The notes under the pieces: generated by a model | Database searches by the model: none | What the model was told of the DNA's origin: nothing | The model's input: the letters and a program-made list of their open reading frames with translations, nothing else | Made by a program: the position numbers and the translations under genes | Part shown: positions 45,733-56,050 of the stretch, piece after piece | How positions within the stretch are numbered: the stretch's first letter is position 1 | How the letters are laid out: each line of letters opens with the position of its first letter | Assembly: GCA_023362775.1 (NCBI GenBank) | Contig: JALMGJ010000019.1 | Location: 5,998,001-6,062,000, forward strand | Length of the DNA stretch: 64,000 bases | Reading direction: 5' to 3' | Source of the DNA: Charina bottae | Taxonomy: Eukaryota > Chordata > Lepidosauria > Squamata > Charinaidae

Positions 45733-46076
45733 ACAGGGGGTGTGGTGGCTCAGTGGGTAAGACGCCAGGCTTGTCGATCGGAAGATCGCAAGTTCAGGGT
45801 TTGAATCCCTAGCCCTGCATGCGGAGTGAGCTCCCGCACTAGCTCCAGCTCTTGCCAACCTAGCAATTCGGAAGCATGCAAATGCAAGTAGATTAATAGG
45901 TACCACTTCGGTGGGTAGGTAACAGCGTTCCGCACGCGTCATGCGGCCACATGACCGTGGAAGCATCTTCGGACAACGCTGGCTAGCCGAAGGGCTAACA
46001 AACGGAGATGAGCACCGGCCCCTAGAGTTGGACACGACTGCACAAATGTGTGGGGGGAACCTTTACCTTTACCTTA
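45733..46076 (+). mobile_element. Sauria-type tRNA SINE with RTE-like tail, complete, 11-bp TSD
   Basis: Head ggggtgtggtggctcagtgg, B-box region gggtttgaatccc, body and end gagttggacacgactgcaca followed by cctttacctttacc. TSDs tgtacagtatc at 45722-45732 and 46077-46087. A TATG/TGTA microsatellite at 45657-45720 lies directly upstream. Confidence 0.92.
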
Positions 46077-46087
46077 TGTACAGTATC

Positions 46088-46640
46088 TGTGTATGCATGT
46101 ATGCCCAATAATTTGCAATTACTGGATAAATGGATGGATGGATATATAGTTTCACGCGATAACAGGTGAATTGCTTATAAATCTGCAGTACCAAATAGAG
46201 AAGTTTAATATGAATTTTTCACTCCAAAAAGTCTTCTGAGACTTTAGTGAGACATTCCACTAGCAGCTAGCAGATAAATGAATCAGTAGCAATTATAGAA
46301 AATGTGCATTCCTATCAAAACCCTTTCAGAATTATGTCTAAAACCCACAAAACAAGGGTAGGAATGAATAGAGCTTTCTCCTTTTAACATACTTCAGGAA
46401 AAAGGTCTATGAACTTAAGTTACATTAGAATTAAATCTTGTTAAGTGCAACAGGGAATGTCATAATCTGTAGCAACCTATCATGAGCATTCGGCCTGTTA
46501 TTGATGTATAATTGTTCACTGCTTAATGTCTTAGTTCTGAATACTTCCAGGCCATTACTATAGCTTCAACCAAAAACTGGTGCAGGGAAGATATTGAACA
46601 CCTGACTGGCTACAGGGCATTTACTGTACATTTTGTATTG
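46088..46640. other. Intergenic DNA, nothing recognised
   Basis: A small (GGAT)n tract near 46132 only. Confidence 0.6.
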
Positions 46641-46825
46641 GGCTGTCACTATCTAGCCGTTGCTCAGTGCTAAAGGAGATGCTTTGCATGCTGCAGAAAA
46701 TGCTGGGTTCAGTCTCAAGAAAACCCTTAGGAATGGCTTGGAAACTCTTGTCTGAAATGTTAGGAAGTAATTTCTACTTGGTGATAGTAATACTGGGCTT
46801 GATAGACCATGATCTACATACATAC
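46641..46825 (+). mobile_element. Decayed SINE-like repeat
   Basis: The run gaaactcttgtctgaaatgt...gatagtaatactgggcttga + tagacca resembles the body of a tRNA SINE common in reptiles (the phrase ...tgagctagatggacca). Assignment is from memory and tentative. Confidence 0.35.
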
Positions 46826-46885
46826 ACACATACCCATCAAGCTATTTCCTTTCAGGTCAAGAAACTTTCTGCAAAGCTCAAAAAA

Positions 46886-46941
46886 GAGTGAGAATGAATG
46901 AATGAATGAATGAATGAATGAATGAATGAATGAATGAATGA
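46886..46941. repeat. (AATG)n tetranucleotide array
   Basis: About 13 gaat/aatg units, directly upstream of the Penelope foldback. Confidence 0.95.
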
Positions 46942-46960
46942 AAATAAAATATAAAAAAAT

Positions 46961-47094
46961 GTCTATGAAGGTTCTCAGTCATCCAGGTGGAATTGTCTGT
47001 AGCTTGAATCATGTCAACTGGATTTCTATTTTCTTAGTGAAACGTTTCCACTAAGAAAATAGAAATCCAGTTGACATGATTCAAGCTACAGACA
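46961..47094 (-). mobile_element. Penelope-derived inverted-repeat unit (foldback), copy 2
   Basis: TSDs atataaaaaaat at 46949-46960 and 47095-47106. On the plus strand it begins with the reversed PLE 3' end (gtctatgaaggttctcagtc), then arm tgtctgtagcttgaatcatg...ttcttagtg, centre aaacgttt, and the complementary arm ending gctacagaca. Arms are about 46 bp and nearly perfect. The one-sided extension of about 35 bp corresponds exactly to that in copy 1, here in the opposite orientation. Confidence 0.85.
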
Positions 47095-47193
47095 ATATAA
47101 AAAAATATTAAGCAAAAGAAATTGAAGTCATGAAACAAGAGAAACAAGAGAAAAGTGAATCTAATAGAATATAGTTTATGCCATTCACTTTTC

Positions 47194-47230
47194 ACCCTAA
47201 CCCTAACTTTTAACCCTAACCCTAACTTTT
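47194..47230. repeat. Short interstitial telomere-like repeat
   Basis: The unit accctaaccctaactttta occurs twice in tandem. Each contains two vertebrate telomere hexamers (CCCTAA). It is very short, about 37 bp. Confidence 0.85.
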
Positions 47231-47259
47231 CATACATTTCTACCCTTGCAAGCTGTCTT

Positions 47260-47765
47260 TGCGTCTACCATATCCATATACCATATATTGCCTTTAATTC
47301 TGAAACTTCTCAACTCTTTTTGAGGATCTTATCTCCTTTCAACCATCATTTTTTCAATCTTCCCTTTCCTCTCAACACATTCATTCTTCCTTCAAGCATT
47401 TGTGTTGCAGTTTAATCCTCATTCATTCTCTTGATATATCCCAACCAATCGAAGATACTATTTGTAGCTCAGGGCTCTCAGGATCAGAGAGCACCAAGGA
47501 CTCCATATCCCAACTAATTCAACATACTTCTTTCACATAGCCCATCCACATTAATGCCCCATTCCCACTGCATTCAAATTCCTTTTGTGTTTCTCATGAC
47601 ATACCCAACTCTCTCATAGGGCAGAAGCATGCTCTTATATACAACAATTTTTGCTTCTTTCAACTAACATCCATTCACTGCAGCAGATCATATATGACCC
47701 AAGCTGGACCATGGTGGACTATGATAAGATATTATATAAGTGAGAAATCTGTGTTTTTATCAGAC
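47260..47765 (-). mobile_element. Decayed non-LTR retrotransposon 3' end (family uncertain)
   Basis: Minus-strand reading gives IVVYKSMLLP near 47650 and, farther 3', DWLGYIKRMNED followed by RMNVLRGKGRLKK near 47440-47340. This order (VYKxMLLP ... RMNEDR ... RG-GRPK-W) is the C-terminal pattern of RTE-related reverse transcriptases. Many lesions. Confidence 0.45.
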
Positions 47766-47828
47766 TAACACAGGAGGATTAAAGGGTTGGCAATGTAACT
47801 GTAAATCTGCAAAATTCTTGTAATATCT

Positions 47829-49794
47829 TTGAAGAGGGTTAAGAGACATCTAGAGCGCCGCTGGAGAAAGACGAAGACGGAATCTGACCGAACACAATCT
47901 AGAGCCGCTGTTAAGGCCTACCTTGTGGCGGTAAGAGCGGCGAAACGTGAATATTTCTCCGCTCTTATTGCGTCCACAGAATGCCGTCCGACGGCCCTGT
48001 TTAAGATTACAAGATCTCTTTTGGGTCGGGAACAAGGGAAGACCCATCTACAGGGCTGATCGGAAGAGTTTTCTGAGCATCTGCAGGACAAAATCGCTCA
48101 GATTCATTCCAAGTTGGACTCCAAGTGTGAGACAAGATCTGGGGAGATGCCAGAGGCTCGTACTTACCATGTTATCTGGGAGCAGTTTGATCCTGTTGGG
48201 CCTGATGAAGTAGACAGGATCCTTGGGATTGTAAATGCCACCACATGTCAACTTGACCCATGTCCCTCCTGGCTGGTGAAATCAGCTAGAGAGGTGACAT
48301 GTGGCTGGGTCCTGGCGATTATAAATTCGTCCTTGAGTGAGGGGGTGTTCCCGGCTGCCTTTAAGGAGGCGCTGGTGCACCCACTCCTCAAGAAACCATC
48401 TTTGGACCCTACTATTCTGGGCAATTTTCGCCCAGTCTCCCACCTTCCATTTTTGGGAAAGGTGGTTGAGAAGGTGGTGGCATTGCAACTCCAGAGGATT
48501 CTGGAGGAAACGGATTATCTGGACCCTTTTCAGTCAGGTTTCAGGCCAGGATATGGGACAGAGACTGCATTGGTCGTGCTTATGGATGATCTCTGGCGAG
48601 GGCGGGATGGAGGGAGTGCGTCCATCCTGGCTCTCTTATATCTCTCAGCGGCTTTTGATACCGTCGACCATGGTATACTCTTGGGGCGGCTCAGGGAGTT
48701 GGGGGCGGGTGGCGTGGTTTTGCGCTGGTTCACCTCCTTCCTCCAGGGCCATTCCCAGTCAATGTTGATAGGAGAGGAGAGGGTTGACCCGCGACCCTTG
48801 TCTTGGGTGCCGCAGGGATCGGTTCTCTCTCCTCTCCTGTTCAACATCTACATGAAGCCGCTGGGCGAGATCATCCGTCACCACAGGATGAGGTATCACC
48901 AATATGCTGATGATACCCAGTTATACATCTCCATCCCGGGTGAAGTAGGTGATGCGGTCGATGCCCTATCTCAGTGTCTGGAGGCTGTGGGGGTCTGGAT
49001 GGGGAACAACAGGCTTCAACTGACGGAGTTGACGGAGTAAGACAGAGTGGCTGTGGATTGATGCCCCCCCTAGATCCGGGAAGTTGTCATCTTTGGTTCT
49101 GGGTGGGGTTGCACTACCTCACTCGGATCCAGTGCAGAATCTGGGGGTCCTCCTGGACTTGCGACTCTTGCTCGAAGAGCAGGTGGCAGTCGTGGCCAGG
49201 AGGGCCTTTGCACAACTTCGAGTTGTGCGCCAGTTACGCCCTTTCCTGGATCAGGAGGCCCTCCAAACAGTTACTCATGCCCTTGTCATCTCCCGCATAG
49301 ACTACTGTAATGCGCTCTACATGGGGCTACCCCTGAAGAGTATCCGGAAGCTTCAGCTGGTACAGAATGCGGCGGCGCGAGCAGTTACAGGTGCCATAAG
49401 ATCGGCACATGTAACACCTCTGCTACGCGAGCTGCATTGGTTGCCAGTTTGCTTCTGGGTCCAATTCAAGGTGTTGGTGATTACCTTTAAAGCCCTATAT
49501 GGCATAGGACCAGGGTACCTGAGGGACCGTCTCGTCCCGATAACTTCAGCCCGCCCCACCCGTGCGTGCAGAGAGGGCATGCTTCGGACCCCCTCAACAA
49601 GAGAATTCCATCTTGCGGGGTCCAGGAGGCGTGCCTTCTCTGCGACAGTGCCCGCCTTATGGGACATCTTGCCCCCGGAGGTGAGACTGGCCCCTTCACT
49701 CCTGGCCTTTCGGAAGGCCATTAAGACCTGGCTCTGCCGCCTGGCCTGGGACAACGGAGGTGGTAGTGCCTCCTGGGGTTGGCTGGCCCCGTAG
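47829..49794 (+). pseudogene. L2 ORF2 C-terminal two thirds, stop and frameshift
   Basis: One frame from 47829, a TGA at 48057 (cagggctgatcgg where the copy at 32.8 kb has cagggtcgatcgg), reading again to 49040 through LYLSAAFDTVDH, WVPQGSVLSPLLFNIYM and YADDTQLYIS, then a frameshift around 49030-49075 and the C-terminus in another frame from 49084. The endonuclease is absent (5' truncation). Confidence 0.9.
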
Positions 49795-49837
49795 CAATAT
49801 GACCTGTGCTACGGTCCCCAATCCATCTTGGATTTTA

Positions 49838-50080
49838 TTTTATTTTATTTTATTTTATTTTATTTTATTTTATTTTATTTTATTTTATTTTATTTTATTT
49901 TATTTTATTTTATTATTTTATTTTATTATTTTATTTTATTTTATTTTATTTTATTTTATTTTATTTATTTTATTTTATTTTATTTTATTTTATTTTATTT
50001 TATTTTATTTTATTTTATTTTATTTTATTTTATTTTATTTTATTTTATTTTATTTTATTATTTTATTTTATTTTATATTG
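49838..50080. repeat. (TTTTA)n pentanucleotide array
   Basis: Nearly 50 units with a few 4-bp slips, inside the 3' UTR of the L2. ORFs of FILFYFILFY type here are repeat artefacts. Confidence 0.97.
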
Positions 50081-50097
50081 GATATATTTTTTATATA

Positions 50098-51673
50098 CAC
50101 TGCTCAAAAAAATAAAGGGAACACTGAAACAACACAATGTAAGTCCAAGTCAATCACACTTCTGTGAAATCAAACTGTCCACTTAGGTAGCAACACTGAT
50201 TGACAATCAATTTCACATGCTGTTGTGCACATGGAATAGACAATAGGCGGAAAGCATAGGCAGTTAGCAAGACATCCCCAATAAAGGAGTGGATCTGCAG
50301 GTGGTGACCACAGACCACTTCTCAGTTCCTATGCTTTCTGGCTGATGGTTTGGTCACTTTTGAATGCTGGCGGTGCTTCCACTCTAGTGGTAGCATGAGA
50401 CGGAGTCTACAACCCACACAAGTGGCTCAGGTAGTGCAGCTCATCCAGGATGGCACATCAATGCGAGCTGTGGCAAGAAGTTTTGCTGTGTCTGTCAGCG
50501 TAGTGTCCAGAGCATGGAGGCGCTACCAGGAGACAGGTCAGTACATCAGGAGACGTGGAGGAGGCCATAGGAGGGCAACAACCCAGCAGCAGGACTGCTA
50601 CCTCTTTTTGTGCAAGGAGGGACAGGAGGAGCACTGCCAGAGCCCTGCAAAATGACCTCCAGTGGCCCACAAATGTGCGTGTGGCTGCTCAAACGGTCAG
50701 AAACAGACTCCATGAGGGTGGTATGAGGGCCCGACGTCCACAGGTGGGGGTTGTGCTTACAGCCCAACACCGTGCAGGACGTTTGGCATTTGCCAGAGAA
50801 CACAAGATTGGCAACTTCACCACTGGCGCCCTGTGCTCTTCACAGATGAAAGCAGGTTCCCACTGAGCACATGTGACAGACGTGACAGGGTCTGAAGACG
50901 CTGTGGAGAACGTTCTGCTGCCTGCAACATCCTCCAGCATGACCGGTTTGGCAGTGGGTCAGTAATGGTGTGGGGTGGCATTTCTTTAGGGGGCCGCACA
51001 GCCCTCCATGTGCTCGCCAGAGGTAGCCTGACTGCCATTAGGTACCGAGATGAGATCCTCAGACCCCTTGTGAGACCATATGCTGGTGCGGTTGGCCCTG
51101 GGTTCCTCCTAATGCAAGACAACGCTAGACCTCATGTGGCTGGAGTGTGCCAGCAGTTCCTGCAAGACGAAGGCATTGATGCTATGGACTGGCCCGCCCG
51201 TTCCCCAGACCTGAATCCAATTGAGCACATCTGGGACATCATGTCTCGCTCCATCCACCAACGCCACGTTGCACCACAGACTGTCCAGGAGTTGGGGGAT
51301 GCTTTAGTCCAGGTGTAGGAGGAGATCCCTCAGGAGACCATCCGCCACCTCATCAGGAGCATGCCCAGGTGTTGTAGGGAGGTCAGACAGGCACGTGGAG
51401 GCCACACACACTACTGAGCCTCATTTTGACTTGTTTTAAGGACATTACATCAACGTTGGATCAGCCTGTAGTGTTCTTTTCCACTTTAATTTTTGAGTAT
51501 AACTCCACATCCAGACCTCCAGGGGTTGCTTACATTTGATTTCCATTGCTTTTTGTGTGATTTTGTTGTCAGCACATTCAACTATGTAATGAACAAAGTA
51601 ATTAATACGAATATTTCATTCATTCAGATCTAGGATGTCTTATTTCAGTGTTCCCTTTATTTTTTGAGCAGCT
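50098..51673 (+). mobile_element. Tc1-type DNA transposon, complete with TIRs, inactive
   Basis: The left end cactgctcaaaaaaataaag and right end ctttattttttgagcag are inverted repeats of about 30 bp (the last two bases of the right end differ). The target TA is present at 50096-50097 and 51674-51675. Length about 1576 bp, normal for Tc1. It sits in the L2 3' UTR. The sequence is strikingly well preserved compared with neighbours, but the transposase is broken. Confidence 0.93.
50395..51417 (+). pseudogene. Tc1 transposase, two frameshifts and two stops
   Basis: Begins at ATG 50395: [20 protein letters not shown], a helix-turn-helix DNA-binding domain ([20 protein letters not shown]). Frameshifts occur near 50610 and 50800. 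A TGA occurs in place of Trp near 50893 and a TAG at 51316. Catalytic triad: first Asp in FTDESR (about 50840), second Asp in LLMQDNARPH (51118), Glu in LNPIEHIW (51223), giving DD34E spacing. Ends at the TGA 51415. It would cut and paste at TA sites, but this copy cannot. Confidence 0.92.
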
Positions 51674-51790
51674 TATTTTCTATCTTGTATGGTTTTAAAA
51701 AATTTAAATTTTTAAGTTTTAATTATTGTAACCCGCCCAGAGTCCCTTGTATGGGAGATGGGCGGGGAATAAATTAATTAAATAAAAAAT

Positions 51791-52617
51791 AATATTGACA
51801 TACTGTAGCCCCCAGTTTGTGTCATATATAGTACTGATAAAACCAAACTGGTTATGTCCACATATATAAGATGAAGGTTTAATCCATTTGATTCCGCTTA
51901 ATTCAATAAGTAGAGAGGGCTTCAGAATGAATAAATCATGCCTGTAACAAGCGCATGAGTAAAAGCACAAAGCTGGATCTGTGAGCCTAGAGACAGATAA
52001 CAAAAACTAGACTGTTGTCCTTCCTAAATAGTGTGAAAGGCGTGATGTGAAAGGAGGTAGTCTATGTCATTCTTTATAGAACTCAATGATAGTATCTAAC
52101 AGGAACAGAATCCCAAGAGTACTGAGGAATGCAGGGAAGCCTCAGGAAGATCATCCCCAATGTATTTTAGTTTAGAAGTCATACTGTGATTTACAATATT
52201 TTGTTTATCATTCCTATGTAACAAACCAAAAGTACATAATCTGCGACTTTACTTTGTTTGGGGGTTTTCTGCAGTTCTTTGGGGAGGAGCCCAGTGATGA
52301 TTGTAGTTGTGCATGCCAATAAAAGGAACTTTGTTGCATCTATCTCCAATTGCTTTGGTTCCTAATTTAAATGGGCATTTTCCCCATCACAATAATTTTT
52401 TTGATTATGACTCGTTCATAGAATCACTGTCACCTTGCAATTAGAAACAGAGGAATTCCCAAATATGAGTTGAGCAAGTCTGGACTTCCACCTACAGTGT
52501 GCTTTGTAGTGGTACCCTGCCAGCAAGTTGTTAAAGATTTAAAATGTACTTTTATAGCAACCTAACAAGAGGGCAGATGATATAGATAGATAGATGATAG
52601 ATAGAGAGATATGCAAT
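51791..52617. other. Intergenic DNA, nothing recognised
   Basis: A (GATA)n-like tract lies at 52579-52606. No other structure was seen. Confidence 0.6.
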
Positions 52618-52620
52618 GCT

Positions 52621-53036
52621 TGTGTGATGATCCTCGGCTAAAAAACAGCACTCCTCACACGAAACACATTGGAATCAAAAGGAATATTTTATTTCAGCTC
52701 ATGATCCAAAGCACGTTAAAACTTCAAGTAATTTACAGTTCTACAAATAGTGATTTGAATACATGTCCTCCTCCCCTTTCCTGGCAAGTTCCTCCAAGCT
52801 GCAGCCCCGCTAGTGCCTCTTTCACTTTGATTACACTGTCCGGTGTATGTGGTGCTGAATCCACATTAGTTGTCTCCCCTCCGCATGTACACTGCTTATT
52901 GCTTTCTATGGTTTGTCCACTGGATATTTCCTGGCTGGTTCCATGTCAGAATGGCACCCAAGGGGGTCATTAATGACAGCTTGGCTCATTGTAAGAGTTG
53001 ATTGGTAAGTTAGGAACAGTGCCAATTGTTGCCTGA
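52621..53036 (-). mobile_element. Candidate solo LTR, antisense
   Basis: On the minus strand it could start tgtcaggcaacaattggcac (53036) and end ggatcatcacaca (52621), a TG...CA frame. An AATAAA-type signal (gaaataaaatattcctttt) lies about 75 bp before the end, as in R/U5. No convincing TSD was found, so the limits are a guess. Confidence 0.4.
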
Positions 53037-53364
53037 CAGACAGGCTAGCAATTTTTTAACTTTATCATTGCTCCTATTTTTAGTAAAGAGCATTTAATCA
53101 TCTGCTTTGCTCCTTCATAATTTTAAGTATATGTGGAATACTCCTTGCAATTTGTTGTTCCAAAGTCCAGGGGCCACAACAGAGAAGGCCGGCCATCTGG
53201 CCCATGTCTGCCAAGGTCATGCAGAGTGGGGACTCTAAGCAGGCCCTTTCTTGAGATTCCTATTGGATGAATTCATAAAAGTCATAGTCATCACCAGAAT
53301 TTGATGATGATTTGGTATCCAGGAAAATAATTATTCTTCACAATGTGGAGATGAACTGATATCT
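53037..53364. other. Intergenic DNA with a small L2-like antisense scrap
   Basis: At 53158-53190 gttccaaagtccaggggcca + caacagagaaggcc resembles the antisense of the L2 block AFSAVAPALWN. Nothing else was recognised. Confidence 0.4.
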
Positions 53365-53900
53365 AAGACCAATTATGCAATATATGATCACAGCAGCGAG
53401 ACTTGTATATGCACAAAATTGGAAAAATCAGATTACACCTACGATACAAGACTGGATGTTAAAAGTGATGGATATGGCAGAAAATGATAAATTGACATGT
53501 TTATTAAAAGAAAATTCAAATTATTACTTTCTTAAAGAGTGGAAACCATTAACGGACTATTTGCAAAATGCAGGAGGTGCAAAGCTTATATGGGGATTTG
53601 AACACTAAAATATATATAAATTGATATATTAGACAAGAAATGTTTTTCAATGTTATATATAGTTCTAGCATGTAAGATAAACTCTTTAAATTACTACGAC
53701 CAGAGATAAATCGGAAGTTGACTAATTTCTATGTTTCATCTCTCTCTTTTTCTTCTTTGCTTTAGTACACTTTTTCTCTTCTTTCTTTGATTTGTATTTG
53801 TATTTCTTTTTCCTTTTCAACTTTTATATCTGTATATTTAAAACTCAATAATATATATATAGGATTCACTGTAGACTTAAAGGCACAAATATATATTTTT
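53365..53900 (+). mobile_element. L1-clade LINE 3' end
   Basis: ORF from 53375: YMITAARLVYAQNWKNQITP, TIQDWMLKVMDMAENDKLTC and LKEWKPLTDYLQ. This is the L1 ORF2 C-terminus, homologous to STAARIKYAQYWKQENIPT in the larger L1 at 56 kb. Then comes an AT-rich 3' UTR. 5'-truncated. Confidence 0.85.
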
Positions 53901-53964
53901 AAAAATCTCAACCCTGATTATTCACTTGGTGGATGACTTTTTCTGAGACATAGACAGGAGGACC

Positions 53965-54005
53965 ACCTCCCTCCCTCCCTCCCTCCCTCCCTCTCTCTTT
54001 CTCTC
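53965..54005. repeat. (CCCT)n / (CT)n microsatellite
   Basis: About seven ccct units followed by ct repeats, at the 3' border of an antisense L1. Confidence 0.95.
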
Positions 54006-55787
54006 TCTTATTTTTATTAAAGGTTTTAAAAGCAATAAGAACTAATACAAACTGAATTAGAACAGAGAAATTAAAAAGAAAGAAATAACAGAAAAAGCTA
54101 AAAGTGCAATAAGAAAATAAAATAAATGAAGATAGAAAAAAAGAGATACGTAGATATAAAGAAAGGTATAAAGATATAAAGAAGTAGCTTCCTATATTCT
54201 TCATAGCAGTTGTATGTTCAATTATATTTTAATCTCTCTCTCTAAAGTTACATCATGACTCTCTTCTTTCTATAATCTATCCTGTTTAATCATCAAACCC
54301 ATAAATCACAAGTTCATTTTTTTTTTCATTTTTACGCAAAAAGTCCATAAGGGGTTTCCAGTCACCAATAAATGCAGATATTGTCCTTTCTCTAATCAAA
54401 GAAGTCAATTTGTCCAACTCAGCAAGTTCTATCAATTTCATCAACCATTCCTTCATGGTGGGTCATGCCGAATCTTTCCATCTTTGAGCATATACTGTAG
54501 TAATTTAGCTGCAGTAATCATATTTTGAAATAATCTTCCATAGCTTTTTTCTAACTGTTTGTCCATCAATACTAAAAGGAAAAGTTCTGGCTTCAATTGA
54601 ATATTAATCTTTAAAATCCTCTGTATCAATGTATGTATTTGAATCCACTTCTTTTTAGCGTTTTTACATGCCCACCAAGCATGATAAAATGTCCCTTCAT
54701 GCTAACCCATTTCCAACATACATTTGAAGTGCCTTTATACATTCTAGATAATTTATTTGCTGTCATGTACCAACAATACATCATTTTTTAAAAATTCTCT
54801 TTAAGATCATAACATAATGTAAATTTCAATCCTTTTAACCACAGACTGTATTTTCCCATTTTCCCCATTGTATATTATAACCAAAATTCTTAGCCCACTT
54901 TATCATACATTCTTTAACCTGTTCTTCCTCTGTTTCAACTTTCAATAAAAGTTTATACATTTTAGCAATTACATGTTCATCATTGGTGCACAATTGTACT
55001 TCAAATTCTGTCTTACTCTGCTCCATACCATTTATCCATTTTGAATCATTCTGATAACTGTAAATGGGAACACCATTGACAACTATATCCTTCTGCTATT
55101 AGTTGCTCTCTTGATTTAATTTTATATTCCCCTTGACTTTCCAATAACTCCTGGTACATTTGTCTTTGTCTGCTGTTTCTCTTCTATGGAATGCTTCTTG
55201 TGCTGAGATCCACAGAGGTGTTTTTGGGCACAGCCTGTTTATAATTATTACATATTCTCAATATGGCACATCTAATAAAATGATTTTTAATATCCACATT
55301 AATTTTAACTTTATCATACCATAAGTATCCATGCCATTCAAATCTCAGGTGGTGACCTTCTAACTATAAAAGTCTCTTGTTTCTCAGCAATATGCATTCT
55401 TTCCACCAGACCAAACAACAAGCTGAAAGATACAATTTCAAATCTGGTAAATCCAGTCCACCTCTTTCCTTTGCATCTTGTAACACTTTATATTTAATTC
55501 AAGGTTTTTTTCCCCCTTGCCATACAAATTTAGATATATATTTTTGCTATTGCTTAAATGGTACATCAGTTGTCAAAGCAGGTATTGTCTTAAACAAAAA
55601 CATCATTCTAGGCAAAACTAGAATGGCAAAAACATTCATTTTTTGTCATAGAAATTCTCCCTAACACTGACGGTTTCATTTTTTTCCATCTTAACTTTTT
55701 TCTCAATCTTAAAACCAGTTTCCTCCATTCCTGTTGACTCTGATATCCTTCTGGGAAGTTCAGATGCCATTGCACTTCAAAGCAATG
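54006..55787 (-). mobile_element. Older L1-clade LINE, antisense, target of the younger L1
   Basis: Minus-strand blocks: WRKLVLRLRKKLRWKKMKPS and VLGRISMTK (about 55730-55640), then F-KTIPALTTDVPFK, later ECMIKWAKNFGYNIQWGKWE (about 54930), and a 3' end near 54006. These align with the order of LWKEIKKDLEQW...LLGRIATIK...KKWEENLGIEIKYEDW in the L1 at 56-58 kb. Many stops. It is a different, older lineage. Confidence 0.8.
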
Positions 55788-55802
55788 TTTTATGATACTT
55801 CT

Positions 55803-56015
55803 TTTTTTTTTTCCGATATTTTTTATTATTGCATTTAACATAAAACATAAACCAAACATATAATACATAACAATGAACATATATAACACATAGCAACAAA
55901 CAAACAAAAAATTTCTTGTAAATACTCGATTTACAGTTTTCTCTTCTTATACCTCTTTTTTTTTCTTCTTTTCGGCCCTTCTTTATTTGTACTTTTTTTA
56001 TTATTGTTATTATTG

Positions 56016-56050
<35 letters not shown>

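Larger units (their letters stand above)
47826..51790 (+). mobile_element. 5'-truncated L2-clade LINE carrying a (TTTTA)n expansion and a Tc1 element
   Basis: Starts within ORF2 (KRVKRHLERRWRKTK) and runs to the GWLAP stop at 49794. The 3' UTR then holds a roughly 250-bp (TTTTA)n array and a complete Tc1 insertion, and resumes at 51676 to the terminus acccgcccagagtcccttgt...gagatgggcggggaataa. High similarity to the L2 at 31.1-34.7 kb shows the same subfamily. Confidence 0.9.

Noticed and set aside
49760..50186. Three overlapping ORFs of 95-135 codons
   Set aside because: They translate the (TTTTA)n array.
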